A stretch of 38,864 bases of DNA, taken from positions 1 to 38,864 of the forward strand of contig CAVDMS010000008.1 of NCBI GenBank assembly GCA_963610045.1, given 5' to 3'. Made by a program: the position numbers and the translations under genes. Under the pieces are notes generated by a model. The model was given only the letters and a program-made list of their open reading frames with translations, had not been told where the DNA came from and ran no database searches. This DNA comes from F23-B02 sp963610045 (GTDB lineage: Bacteria > Bacillota > Clostridia > Oscillospirales > Oscillospiraceae). Positions 30,672-38,825 of this stretch are shown one piece after another (within the stretch, counting starts at the first letter, position 1; each line of letters opens with the position of its first letter).

Positions 30672-32123
30672 TCAGCCCCTCCTCTCCATGAGCATCTTGT
30701 CCTTGAGCGCCATAAGCTCCTCGGACAGATCGACATAGTAGTTGTGGGGGTAGTCAAAGCGCTTGACCTCCGGCCAAAGGGTGCTGACCTGATATGCGCA
30801 GTAGCGCTTCACGTCCTTGAGATCGGGAAGCTCGTACACAAGCTTGCCGCCCTTAAATATCGGCACGAGCAGCTCTCTTGCCTCAAAGTTTTCCATGACC
30901 TTGCTCTTCCATCTCGCTTCGGGGTCGCAGATCTCAAGCGGCTTTGTGTCGTCCACCGTCTCGTGGTGCAGGCAGATGTAGTCAGCCTCCGCCATGCCGG
31001 TCTCACGGTTGTAGAAGCGGTAGACCTTTTTAAAGCCGGGGTTCGTTATCTTGCCGACGTTTTCGCTTATCTTGATCTTGGGGATGATGTTCCCGTCTGC
31101 GTCCTCGACCGCACAGAGCTTGTACACGCCGCCGAACACGGGGTCGGACTTTGCGGTGATGAGGCGCTCGCCGACGCCGAAGGAGTCGATCTTCGCACCC
31201 TGAAGCAGCAGCTCGGTGATAAGGCGCTCGTCGAGCGAGTTGGAGACGGTGATGCGGCAGCCGGGCCAACCGGCGGCGTCGAGCATCTCTCTTGCCTTGC
31301 GGGTGAGATACGCCATGTCGCCGGAGTCAAAGCGTATGCCGCAGCTTGTTATGCCGAGGGGCTTCAGGACGTTGTTAAACGCCTTGATCGCATTGGGAAC
31401 GCCGGATTTGAGGGAGTTATAGGTATCGACGAGCAGCGTTGCGTTCGTGGGGTAGGTCTTGCAGTAGGTCTCAAACGCCTCGTACTCGGAGTCGAACATC
31501 TGCACCCAGGAGTGCGCCATGGTGCCGCCTGCGGGAACGCCGTAGACGGAGTCGGACACGGTGCAGGCGGTGCCTGCGCAGCCGCCGATGTAAGCCGCTC
31601 TTGCGCCGGTTATGGCGCCGTCCGCTCCCTGCGCACGGCGGGAGCCGAACTCCAACACCACTCTGCCCTCGGCGGCACGGCAGATGCGGTTTGCTTTCGT
31701 TGCGATGAGGCTCTGATGATTGAGCGTCAGCAGAAGGTAGGTCTCAAGAAGCTGCGCCTGTATTGCGGGCGCACGCACGGTCATTATAGGCTCTCTCGGA
31801 AAAATGGGGGTGCCTTCGGGGACCGCCCAAATATCGCCCGTAAACTCAAAGTGGGCAAGGTAATCGAGGAACGCTTCGGAGAACAGACTGCGCCCTCTGA
31901 GGTACTCTATATCGTCGGCGTCGAAATGCAGGTCGCGGACGTACTCGACCGCCTGCTCCAGACCTGCGGCGATGGCAAAGCCGCCGTTGTCGGGGTTCTG
32001 GCGGTAGAAAATGTCGAAGTAGGTGATGCGGTCGGCCATACCGTTTTCAAAATAGCCGTTGCCCATCGTAAGCTCGTAGAAATCGCATAGCATGGTCAAA
32101 TTGATATTCTTATTTGCGCTCAT
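30672..32123 (-). CDS. pncB: Nicotinate phosphoribosyltransferase
   Basis: This 483-residue cytoplasmic enzyme makes nicotinate mononucleotide from nicotinate and PRPP, the first step of niacin salvage to NAD. Signs are the N-terminal NLTMLCDFYELTMGNGYF, then LLTLNHQSLIATKANRI, EFGSRRAQGADGA in the core, and DSGDMAYLTRKAR with IDSFGVGERL for phosphate and PRPP binding. The length fits the longer bacterial form. The start at 32123 has CAGGAGG at good spacing; a GAA-rich longer start at 32141 has none. It forms an operon with niaR. Its promoter region has two palindromes. Confidence 0.95.
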   Translation of the reverse strand: MSANKNINLTMLCDFYELTMGNGYFENGMADRITYFDIFYRQNPDNGGFAIAAGLEQAVEYVRDLHFDADDIEYLRGRSLFSEAFLDYLAHFEFTGDIWAVPEGTPIFPREPIMTVRAPAIQAQLLETYLLLTLNHQSLIATKANRICRAAEGRVVLEFGSRRAQGADGAITGARAAYIGGCAGTACTVSDSVYGVPAGGTMAHSWVQMFDSEYEAFETYCKTYPTNATLLVDTYNSLKSGVPNAIKAFNNVLKPLGITSCGIRFDSGDMAYLTRKAREMLDAAGWPGCRITVSNSLDERLITELLLQGAKIDSFGVGERLITAKSDPVFGGVYKLCAVEDADGNIIPKIKISENVGKITNPGFKKVYRFYNRETGMAEADYICLHHETVDDTKPLEICDPEARWKSKVMENFEARELLVPIFKGGKLVYELPDLKDVKRYCAYQVSTLWPEVKRFDYPHNYYVDLSEELMALKDKMLMERRG

Positions 32124-32148
32124 GTCAGCCTCCTGAAGCACTGATTAT

Positions 32149-32167
32149 AAGCCGACGAGGTCAGCTT
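32149..32167. promoter_or_regulatory. Palindrome at the pncB transcription start
   Basis: On the plus strand AAGCCGAC and GTCAGCTT flank GAG, forming an inverted repeat with one mismatch. It covers about +1 to +19 of the predicted transcript, so it could be an operator or a 5' hairpin. It shares its arms with the hairpin at 241-271. Confidence 0.45.
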
Positions 32168-32173
32168 AACTGC

Positions 32174-32201
32174 ATTATAGCGTATTTAAATTTTAAATCA
32201 A
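32174..32201 (-). promoter_or_regulatory. Promoter of pncB-niaR
   Basis: On the minus strand TTGATT (32196-32201) and a perfect TATAAT (32174-32179) are 16 bases apart. The palindrome AACAATTGTT (32200-32209) touches the -35 box and is a second possible operator. Confidence 0.8.
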
Positions 32202-32207
32202 CAATTG

Positions 32208-33791
32208 TTATTCTTGCGACAACGAATCCATCACGGACTCGGCGCAGCGGATGCCGTCCACGGCGGCGGAGGTGATGCCTCCGGCGTAGCCCGCACCCTC
32301 GCCGCAGGGGTAAAGTCCCAAAATTTCGGACGATCTGTCCTCTCGCCGCAGTATGCGCACGGGCGAGGAGGAGCGGGTCTCGGGTGCCGTCAGCACCGCA
32401 TCGGGGTCGTCAAAGCCGGAGAGCCTTTTGCCGAGGGCGGGGATGGCGTTTTCGAGGACGTCGGTGAGCTTTTCTGGGAAAAGCTCGTGCAGCTCGCACC
32501 AATGCACGCCCGGACGGTAGGAGGGCGTCACGCTGCCCGCACCCGTGCTCTTGCGCCTTGCGAGAAAGTCGCCGACGAGCTGCGCCGGAGCAAGGTAGCT
32601 CGCGCTCATGGCGAAGGCCTTTTGCTCTATGCTGCGCTGCCAGTACATCCCGCCGAGGACGCTCCTGTCGGGGAAGTCCTCCGGATGCAGCGTCACGAGC
32701 AGGGCGGAGTTTGCGTTTTCGCCGTCTCTGGCGGAAAGGCTCATGCCGTTCGTGACGATGCCGCCCTCCTCCGACGCTGCGGCGATGACCTCGCCGCCGG
32801 GACACATACAGAAGGTGTAGGCGGAGCTGCCGTCGGGGAAATGCTCGCTGAGCGAATAGTCGGCGGGCGGCAGCGGCAGTGAGGTTTCACCGTACTGCGC
32901 ACGGTCCACCGTTTTCTGCCGATGCTCTATGCGAACGCCCATCGAAAAAGGCTTAGGCTCCATGGGAACGCCGGCGCTGTGCAGCATCTCAAAGCTGTCT
33001 CTTGCCGAGTGACCGATGGCAAGGATGAGCCTGTCACAGGGCAGGGTGTACTCACCGTCGGGAGAGGAGACGGTCACGGAGCGCAGGCACCCGTTTTCTA
33101 TCCCAAGCCCCGAAAGGCGGCTCATAAAGCGCACCTCACCGCCGAGAGAGATTATCTCCCGACGCATGGACTGTACCACGTTTATGAGTATGTCGGTGCC
33201 GATGTGCGGCTTTGCGTCGTACAGGATATGCTCCGGCGCACCGTGTTCATAAAAGGTTTTGAGAACGAAGGATATGCGGGGGCTTTTGATGCCGGTGTTC
33301 AGCTTGCCGTCGGAGAAGGTCCCGGCGCCGCCCTCGCCGAACTGCACGTTGCATTCGGGGTCGAGAGCGCCTCCGGCACGGAGGGCGTCCACCTTCGCCT
33401 TGCGCACGGCCGCTTCGCAGCCACGCTCAAGCACAATGGGGCGCAGTCCGGCACGGCTCAAAACGAGCGCCGCAAACATCCCGGCAGGACCGAAGCCCGC
33501 TATGACGGGGCGGGTCTCGGAGCTGAGGCGGGGAATGTCAAAGTCCGGCTCCGAGAAGGCGCACAGGTCCTTGCCGCCGAATTTTTGCAGCAGCCGCTTT
33601 TCGTTGTCCGTCTCAAGCGCCAAGGCATAGCGGTAATGTATGTCGTTTTTCTTGCGGGCGTCCAGCGATTTTTTGTTTATGCGAAGGCTTTTTATCTCGC
33701 TTTTTCGCAGGTGCAGGAGCTTTGCGGCTTTGTCGCTGAGCAGCTCCTCGCTCTCGTCAGGGTAGAGCTTTACGTTTCGCAGAAGTATCAT
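32208..33791 (-). CDS. FAD-dependent dehydrogenase-like oxidoreductase
   Basis: This 527-residue cytoplasmic flavoprotein begins with a small domain (MILLRNVKLYPDESEELL to about residue 85), followed by the dinucleotide fold GFGPAGMFAALVLSRAGLRPIVLERG. FGEGGAGTFSDGKLNT comes next, a block found in the uncharacterised COG2509 family. The C-terminal part has GLYPCGEGAGYAGGITSAAVDG, where FAD is bound again. The substrate is unknown. The ATG at 33791 overlaps the stop of the preceding gene as ATGA, so the two flavoproteins are translationally coupled. Longer starts would fall inside that gene. No signal or membrane segment is present. Confidence 0.88.
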   Translation of the reverse strand: MILLRNVKLYPDESEELLSDKAAKLLHLRKSEIKSLRINKKSLDARKKNDIHYRYALALETDNEKRLLQKFGGKDLCAFSEPDFDIPRLSSETRPVIAGFGPAGMFAALVLSRAGLRPIVLERGCEAAVRKAKVDALRAGGALDPECNVQFGEGGAGTFSDGKLNTGIKSPRISFVLKTFYEHGAPEHILYDAKPHIGTDILINVVQSMRREIISLGGEVRFMSRLSGLGIENGCLRSVTVSSPDGEYTLPCDRLILAIGHSARDSFEMLHSAGVPMEPKPFSMGVRIEHRQKTVDRAQYGETSLPLPPADYSLSEHFPDGSSAYTFCMCPGGEVIAAASEEGGIVTNGMSLSARDGENANSALLVTLHPEDFPDRSVLGGMYWQRSIEQKAFAMSASYLAPAQLVGDFLARRKSTGAGSVTPSYRPGVHWCELHELFPEKLTDVLENAIPALGKRLSGFDDPDAVLTAPETRSSSPVRILRREDRSSEILGLYPCGEGAGYAGGITSAAVDGIRCAESVMDSLSQE

Positions 33792-34999
33792 TTTCCGAGC
33801 CTCCCTGCGATGCGTCCGCTCGTCCACGCCCATTGCAGATTGTAGCCGCCGCAGTTTCCGTCAACGTCGAGCAGCTCGCCGCAGACATAGAGATTCGGCA
33901 CGAGCCTGCTCTCCATCGTGGCGGGATCTATCTCGCTGCAGCGGATGCCGCCCGCAGTCACCTGAGCGGCGGCAAAATCGCCGACGCCGTGCAGCGTTAT
34001 GCGCATATCGAGACAGGCGTTTACGAGAGCCGAAACGTCACGGGGCGTAAGCTCTCTAATGCTGCGACCGCCGCCGATGCCGGAGTATTTGACCAGCATC
34101 TTGCCGAGGCGGTTGTGCAGCATACCCGTGAGTATCTCCGATGCCTCGTGATCGCCCATTTGCGTGATCCTCTTTTTCAGCATCTCCGAAAGCTCGGAGC
34201 GGGTATAGCCGTCGAGGAAATTGATGTGAACTACACTGCCCTTGCCGCACAGTGCGGCGGCACGGGAGATGTCAAAAGCGGCGGGACCCGAAAGCCCCGT
34301 CTCGGTAAATTGCAGCTCGCCCTTGGAGGTGGCTGCCGTATCGTCACCCGAACACAGACGCAAAGCCGCCTGCGCACGAACGCCCTTGAGCGCACGGGGG
34401 TAGGTGGGGTCGGTCGTAAGCTGCACGAGCGCCGGATGAAGCGCCGTGCGCCTGTGCCCCAAGGGTGCGAGCAGCTCATAGCCAAGCCCCGTGCCGCCGA
34501 GCTTTTCCCCGGCTCTGCCGCCGCAGGCGACGATGACGCAGTCGCTCTGAATGTCGCCGCCCTCGGTCTTGAGGGTAAAGCGGGGACCGCTTCGCTCTAT
34601 CGCCGTGACGGCACATGAGCAGCGTGTGTCCACGCCCCTTGCGTCGAGCGCAAAGCGCATGACGTCAAGCACGCTGTTTGCGGAGTTTGACAGGGGATAC
34701 ACCCTGCCGCCGTACTCGGTCACGGTGAGCAGACCGAGCTCTGCGAAAAAGTCCAGTGCGTTCGAAACGCCGAAGCGGGAGAGCGCAGCGGCGGTGAATT
34801 TTGCATCCGCACCGTGGTAGTCGGAAGCGCTCGCTCCCGTGTTCGTGAGATTGCACCTGCCGTTGCCGGTGCTTAAAAGCTTTCTGCCGATGCGAGCCTG
34901 ACGCTCAAGCAGCAGTACGCTGTTGTTTTTGTCCTCTGCGGCGGTCAGAGCCGCCATTATGCCGGAGGCGCCGCCTCCTATAACCGTAACAGTTTTCAT
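33788..34999 (-). CDS. NAD(P)/FAD-dependent oxidoreductase, BaiN/HI0933 family
   Basis: This 403-residue flavoprotein has an N-terminal FAD-binding site VIGGGASGIMAALTAAE, then GRKLLSTGNGRCNLTNT, the hallmark of the HI0933/BaiN family. AFDISRA lies in the middle, and NLYVCGELLDVDGNCGGYNLQWAW is near the end. BaiN was linked to reduction of bile-acid intermediates in a gut Clostridium, but most members have no proven substrate. I favour ATG 34999; the in-frame GTG at 35008 lacks a ribosome site and lies in the asparaginase gene. It follows asparaginase by one base and overlaps the next flavoprotein gene. Confidence 0.92.
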   Translation of the reverse strand: MKTVTVIGGGASGIMAALTAAEDKNNSVLLLERQARIGRKLLSTGNGRCNLTNTGASASDYHGADAKFTAAALSRFGVSNALDFFAELGLLTVTEYGGRVYPLSNSANSVLDVMRFALDARGVDTRCSCAVTAIERSGPRFTLKTEGGDIQSDCVIVACGGRAGEKLGGTGLGYELLAPLGHRRTALHPALVQLTTDPTYPRALKGVRAQAALRLCSGDDTAATSKGELQFTETGLSGPAAFDISRAAALCGKGSVVHINFLDGYTRSELSEMLKKRITQMGDHEASEILTGMLHNRLGKMLVKYSGIGGGRSIRELTPRDVSALVNACLDMRITLHGVGDFAAAQVTAGGIRCSEIDPATMESRLVPNLYVCGELLDVDGNCGGYNLQWAWTSGRIAGRLGK

Positions 35000-35000
35000 T

Positions 35001-36005
35001 TCAGTCACCGCAGCGATAAAGAATGTCGTGAGCCACAGGCTCGTAGAAAAGGCGGCTGATCTCGTCGGGGTCCTTCGTTTTGCCGAGGATGTACATTATC
35101 TTCGCAAACGCCGCCTCGGTGGTCATGTCATACGCCTCAAGCACGTTGCGCCAACCCCGGAGCCTGTGACCGACGTTGTACACCGCAAGGTCGGAGCCTT
35201 CGTTCTGCACCTGAGTGGTCATTATGATGACCTTGCCCGCCTTTATGCCGTCGATGATGACGTCGAGCAGGCGGTCGTCGCCGTAGCTCGGTATGCCGCC
35301 CACGCCGAAGCTCTCGATGATGACGGCGTCCTTGCGGGAGAGCAGGAACTCAAGCTGCTCCGGGTCAAAGCCCGGCGTCATTTTGATAAGCCCGACCTTC
35401 GTGTCAAGCTCGGTATTGAATTCCGGCACGGGGGCGGACTCCGGCTTTATATACTGCGTCAGAACGCCGTCCTGCACCGTTGCGATGCAGGGGTAGTTGA
35501 TGCTCTGAAATGCGGCGTATGACTTCGAGTGCGTTTTCCTTGCACGGGTGCCGAGTATCACACGCCCGTTAAAGACGATGTTTACGCCGCACATTCCGTC
35601 GGCGCAGGCGCAGACGAATGCGTCGGAGAGGTTTATCTTGGAGTCGGTGGAGTCGTAGCCGATGGGCTTCTGTGCACCCGTCAGAATGACGGGCTTTACT
35701 GAGCCCTTTATCATGTACGACAGGGCTGCGGCGGTGTACGCCATCGTGTCCGTGCCGTGGCTTATGACAAAGCCGTCGAAGTCGTCGTAAGCGTCACGCA
35801 CCGCCTCGGCGATGCGCACCCAGTGCGAGGGGGTCATGTTGGTGCTGTCCACCGAAAACAGCGAACGGCTCTCGACCCGGCAGCGGCTGCTTATGCCCGG
35901 AACGAAGGACAAAAGCTGCTCCGGCGAAAGCTCCGGCGACAGTCCCGTATTGTGCGGCTCGGAGGCGATGGTGCCGCCCGTGCCGAGAAGCAGGATCTTT
36001 TTCAT
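35001..36005 (-). CDS. ansA: Type I L-asparaginase
   Basis: This 334-residue cytoplasmic enzyme hydrolyses asparagine to aspartate and ammonia. The N-terminal GTGGTIAS carries the nucleophile Thr12. The second signature, SHGTDTMAY at about residues 82-90, holds Thr85 and Asp86. There is no signal peptide, as in the cytoplasmic type I group, and the length is normal. It starts 16 bases after moaC ends and ends one base before the BaiN-like gene, so it probably belongs to the same minus-strand transcript. No asparagine-related regulator is nearby. Confidence 0.94.
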   Translation of the reverse strand: MKKILLLGTGGTIASEPHNTGLSPELSPEQLLSFVPGISSRCRVESRSLFSVDSTNMTPSHWVRIAEAVRDAYDDFDGFVISHGTDTMAYTAAALSYMIKGSVKPVILTGAQKPIGYDSTDSKINLSDAFVCACADGMCGVNIVFNGRVILGTRARKTHSKSYAAFQSINYPCIATVQDGVLTQYIKPESAPVPEFNTELDTKVGLIKMTPGFDPEQLEFLLSRKDAVIIESFGVGGIPSYGDDRLLDVIIDGIKAGKVIIMTTQVQNEGSDLAVYNVGHRLRGWRNVLEAYDMTTEAAFAKIMYILGKTKDPDEISRLFYEPVAHDILYRCGD

Positions 36006-36021
36006 AGGCTCCTCCGATTCG

Positions 36022-36504
36022 TTATGCTTCGTCTCTTACGAAATCGCCGCTTTTGCCGCCGCTTTTGGAAAGCAGGCGGATGTCGGTTATCTCAATGTCA
36101 CGCTGCACCGCCTTGCACATATCGTACACGGTGAGCGCCGCAGCGCTCACGGCGGTCAGCGCCTCCATCTCGACGCCTGTGACGCCAAGGCATTTGACGC
36201 TTGCACGGATGCCGACGCTGTGAGTTTCGTCGTCCATATCAAAGTCGATGTTAACGCCGCTGAGCATGAGCGGGTGGCACATGGGGATTATCTCAAAGCA
36301 GCGCTTTGCCGCCATGATGCCCGCTATCTGTGCGGTGCCGAGAACGTCGCCCTTCTTCATGCCGCCGCTTTTTATGAGCGCATAGGTCTGCTCGTTTACA
36401 AGCACTCTGCCCGCGGCGACCGCCGTGCGATGCGTTTCGCTTTTTGCGGAAACATCGACCATCCACGCCCTGCCGCTGTCGTTAAAATGAGAAAAGTCTG
36501 CCAT
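36022..36504 (-). CDS. moaC: Cyclic pyranopterin monophosphate synthase MoaC
   Basis: This 160-residue cytoplasmic enzyme, with MoaA, makes cyclic pyranopterin monophosphate for molybdenum cofactor. It has the catalytic surroundings MCHPLMLSGVN (residues 75-85) and GVEMEALTAVSAAALTVYDMCKA (111-133), and the expected length. No other moa, moe or mob gene lies within the window, so the rest of the pathway must be elsewhere. Ribosome site AGAGGA. A hairpin lies in the 63 bases between fakA and moaC; with no U-run after it, the transcript may continue into moaC. Confidence 0.95.
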   Translation of the reverse strand: MADFSHFNDSGRAWMVDVSAKSETHRTAVAAGRVLVNEQTYALIKSGGMKKGDVLGTAQIAGIMAAKRCFEIIPMCHPLMLSGVNIDFDMDDETHSVGIRASVKCLGVTGVEMEALTAVSAAALTVYDMCKAVQRDIEITDIRLLSKSGGKSGDFVRDEA

Positions 36505-36525
36505 AACAAATCCTCTATATAGTCC

Positions 36526-36555
36526 TAAGCACCGCCTTTTTGCGGGCGGTGCTTA
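36526..36555 (-). terminator. Hairpin between fakA and moaC
   Basis: TAAGCACCGCC (36526-36536) pairs with GGCGGTGCTTA (36545-36555). In the minus-strand direction it is followed by GGACTATATAG rather than a T-run, so termination would be weak. Confidence 0.45.
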
Positions 36556-36567
36556 TTGTTTCAATTG

Positions 36568-38247
36568 TTACTCCACGGAGATCATGTAGTAGTAAACGGG
36601 CTGACCGCCGCTCACCGCACTGATCTCTGCGTCGGGCAGAAGTCCGGAAAGCGCCTCGGCTGCGTCGTTTGCGTCCTGCGCATCGACGTCCTGACCGTAG
36701 TACAGGGTGACAAGCTCAGGCTCAAAGCCCTCGATCGCCTTGCCAAGCTCCTCCATGAGAACGGACATCTCCTTGTAGCTGCCGACGAGCTTGCCGTCGA
36801 GCAGGGCAAGGTACTCGCCCTCCTTTATCGTGTGACCGTCAAAGTCGGAATCCCTTGCGGCGTAGGTCACCTGAGCGGTGTGAACGGACTGGATGGACTC
36901 GCTCATCTGCTCCTGAAGCTCGGTAAGCCCTGCCGACTCGTCGTAGTTCAGCATTGCGGTGACGCCCTGCGGCACGGTCTTTGTCGGGATGACGACGACC
37001 TGCCTGTCCTCGCAGAGAGGAATGCACTGCTCGGCCGCCATGATGATGTTCTTGTTGTTGGGAAGCACGAACACGGTCTCGGCGGGGGTGCGCTCTATCT
37101 CACGCAGGATGTCCTCGGTCGAGGGGTTCATGGTCTGACCGCCGGTGACGACCGCATCGGCGCCGAGGTCGGAAAACAGCTTCGTCATACCGTCGCCCGC
37201 ACAAATGGCGACGACGCCGTAGCGCTTCTGCGGAGCTGCGTTTTCGCACTTTTCAAGCTCCTCCTCGATCCCTGCAAGATCGTCGGTGCTCTGCGCCTTC
37301 TTGCCGGCAAGGATGTCCTCGTGCTGGGTGCGCATATTCTCGATCTTCGCAAGCTCCAACGTACCGTACTGCTGCGACTTCGTGAGCGCCTCGCCGGGGA
37401 TGTTCGTGTGAACGTGGACCTTGAACGCCTCGTCGTCCTCGCCGATGACGAGAGAATCGCCGATGCTATTGAGGTAGGCACGGAGGGGGGTGAGGTCAAC
37501 GTTGGGATCGTCCTTGCGGACGATGTAAACGGTGTCGAAGGCGTAGGTGATCTCGTCCGTGCTGAACACGTCGAAGGCGCCGCTTTCGTTTGCGATAACG
37601 CCGGAGGAGACGGACGCTTCGGGAGCGACCATTTCGCCGTTTAAGCAGGCAAGCATAGCATTCAAAATGACTATGTAGCCCTTGCCGCCTGCGTCCACCA
37701 CGCCCGCCTTTTTGAGGACGGGGTTTAGGTTCACGGTATTTTCAAGCGCTTCGTTTCCGGCGGCGATCGCCTTTTCAAGCATCTCCTCAAAGCTGCCGCC
37801 GGCACCGCCGCAGCCGAGTGCCGCAGCGGACGCAAGACGTGCGACCGTCAGTATCGTACCCTCGGCGGGCTTCATGACCGCCTTGTAGGCGGCATCGACG
37901 CCGTCGTTCATCGCCTCGGCAAACTCCTTGGCGCCGACGGTATCCATGCCCTTTATGCGCTTGGATATGCCTCGGAACAGCAGGGAAAGGATAACGCCGG
38001 AATTGCCCCTTGCACCTCTCAGCAGAGCGCCGGAAACGCAGTCTGCCGCAGCGGATACGGAAGCGAAGCTCTTCTTGCGAAGCTCGGTAGCGGCGTTATT
38101 CATGGTAAGCCCCATGTTGGTTCCCGTATCGCCGTCGGGAACGGGGAAGACGTTAAGCTCGTTTATCTCTCTTGTGTTTTCGGCGAGTGCCGCATCCGCA
38201 CACAGGATCATGTCCTTAAATAAAGCGGCATCTATATATTCTCTCAA
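36568..38247 (-). CDS. fakA: Fatty acid kinase A (FakA/YloV, DAK2 domain)
   Basis: This 559-residue cytoplasmic kinase phosphorylates fatty acids bound to FakB proteins, feeding host or external fatty acids into phospholipids. NELNVFPVPDGDTGTNMGLTM holds the metal/ATP site of the DhaL-like domain, and LLRGARGNSGVILSLL follows. The middle and C-terminal domains (DDDEAFKVHVHTNIPGEAL; VFVLPNNKNIIMAAEQC) match the family layout. I place the start at a TTG (38247), eight bases after GGAGGTG, which gives the usual N-terminus; longer frames would have no site. It follows the Asp23-like gene, a pairing conserved in Firmicutes. Confidence 0.94.
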   Translation of the reverse strand: MREYIDAALFKDMILCADAALAENTREINELNVFPVPDGDTGTNMGLTMNNAATELRKKSFASVSAAADCVSGALLRGARGNSGVILSLLFRGISKRIKGMDTVGAKEFAEAMNDGVDAAYKAVMKPAEGTILTVARLASAAALGCGGAGGSFEEMLEKAIAAGNEALENTVNLNPVLKKAGVVDAGGKGYIVILNAMLACLNGEMVAPEASVSSGVIANESGAFDVFSTDEITYAFDTVYIVRKDDPNVDLTPLRAYLNSIGDSLVIGEDDEAFKVHVHTNIPGEALTKSQQYGTLELAKIENMRTQHEDILAGKKAQSTDDLAGIEEELEKCENAAPQKRYGVVAICAGDGMTKLFSDLGADAVVTGGQTMNPSTEDILREIERTPAETVFVLPNNKNIIMAAEQCIPLCEDRQVVVIPTKTVPQGVTAMLNYDESAGLTELQEQMSESIQSVHTAQVTYAARDSDFDGHTIKEGEYLALLDGKLVGSYKEMSVLMEELGKAIEGFEPELVTLYYGQDVDAQDANDAAEALSGLLPDAEISAVSGGQPVYYYMISVE

Positions 38248-38284
38248 TGCAATAGCACCTCCGGGAGGAATTCGTGTAATAATA

Positions 38285-38638
38285 TCAGTCAAGAAGCACG
38301 GTGTCAACAAAAACATCGACGCTCTTTACGGGAACGCCTGTCGCCTTGCTGACCTTATAGCAGACTTCCTTTATAATGCTGCGGCACACGGCGGCGATAT
38401 TTACGTCCTTATCGACACCGATATGCAGCTCAAGAGTGATGCTGCCGTCCTCGTCGAAGTGGGTAAAAACGCCCTTTGACATGGACTCACGTCTCAAAAG
38501 CTGGAGGGGACCGCCCTCCTTGCTGCGACCTGCCATGCCCTTAACGCCGAAGCAGCTCGTCGCCGCAAGACCTGCTATGTTCGTGAAGACCTCACTGGTG
38601 ATGCTGATGTTGCCGTTTTCGTTGCTTATATTCACCAT
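38285..38638 (-). CDS. Asp23/Gls24-family protein (YloU-like)
   Basis: This 117-residue protein has the Asp23 fold pattern: ISITSEVFTNIAGLAATSCFGVKGMAG, the middle LELHIGVDKDVNIAAVCRSIIKEVCYKVSKATG, and VKSVDVFVDTV near the end. It has no signal or membrane segment and probably associates with the membrane through partners. The YloU-YloV (fakA) order is widespread in Firmicutes and suggests a link between envelope upkeep and fatty acid uptake. AAGGAG precedes the ATG. fakA starts 37 bases after its stop. Confidence 0.93.
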   Translation of the reverse strand: MVNISNENGNISITSEVFTNIAGLAATSCFGVKGMAGRSKEGGPLQLLRRESMSKGVFTHFDEDGSITLELHIGVDKDVNIAAVCRSIIKEVCYKVSKATGVPVKSVDVFVDTVLLD

Positions 38639-38693
38639 AGTTCGGGACTCCTTTCATATGTTAAGCTACTAAACATCAAACAAATACTAAGAC

Positions 38694-38722
38694 ATTATAA
38701 TACAGTGAAACACAAAGAGCAA
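38694..38722 (-). promoter_or_regulatory. Promoter of the Asp23-like/fakA operon
   Basis: On the minus strand TTGCTC (38717-38722) and a perfect TATAAT (38694-38699) are 17 bases apart. Confidence 0.75.
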
Positions 38723-38749
38723 GCTAAATTTTTTACATCGAAAGCGGTG

Positions 38750-38778
38750 TTTACAGCGTGCTTATTTAATGATAAACT
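38750..38778 (+). promoter_or_regulatory. Possible promoter of the pyruvate:ferredoxin oxidoreductase gene
   Basis: TTTACA (38750-38755) and TAAACT (38773-38778) are 17 bases apart. Other pairings near GATAAT (38790-38795) are possible. Confidence 0.35.
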
Positions 38779-38825
38779 ACTTGCGTAGGGATAATACAGA
38801 CCAATTCTGTTTCGGAGGAAAAGAT

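Noticed and set aside
30240..32090. 616-residue plus-strand open frame across niaR and pncB
   Set aside because: It is the mirror of two well-identified genes and has no domain signature. Long antisense frames are common in GC-rich coding DNA.
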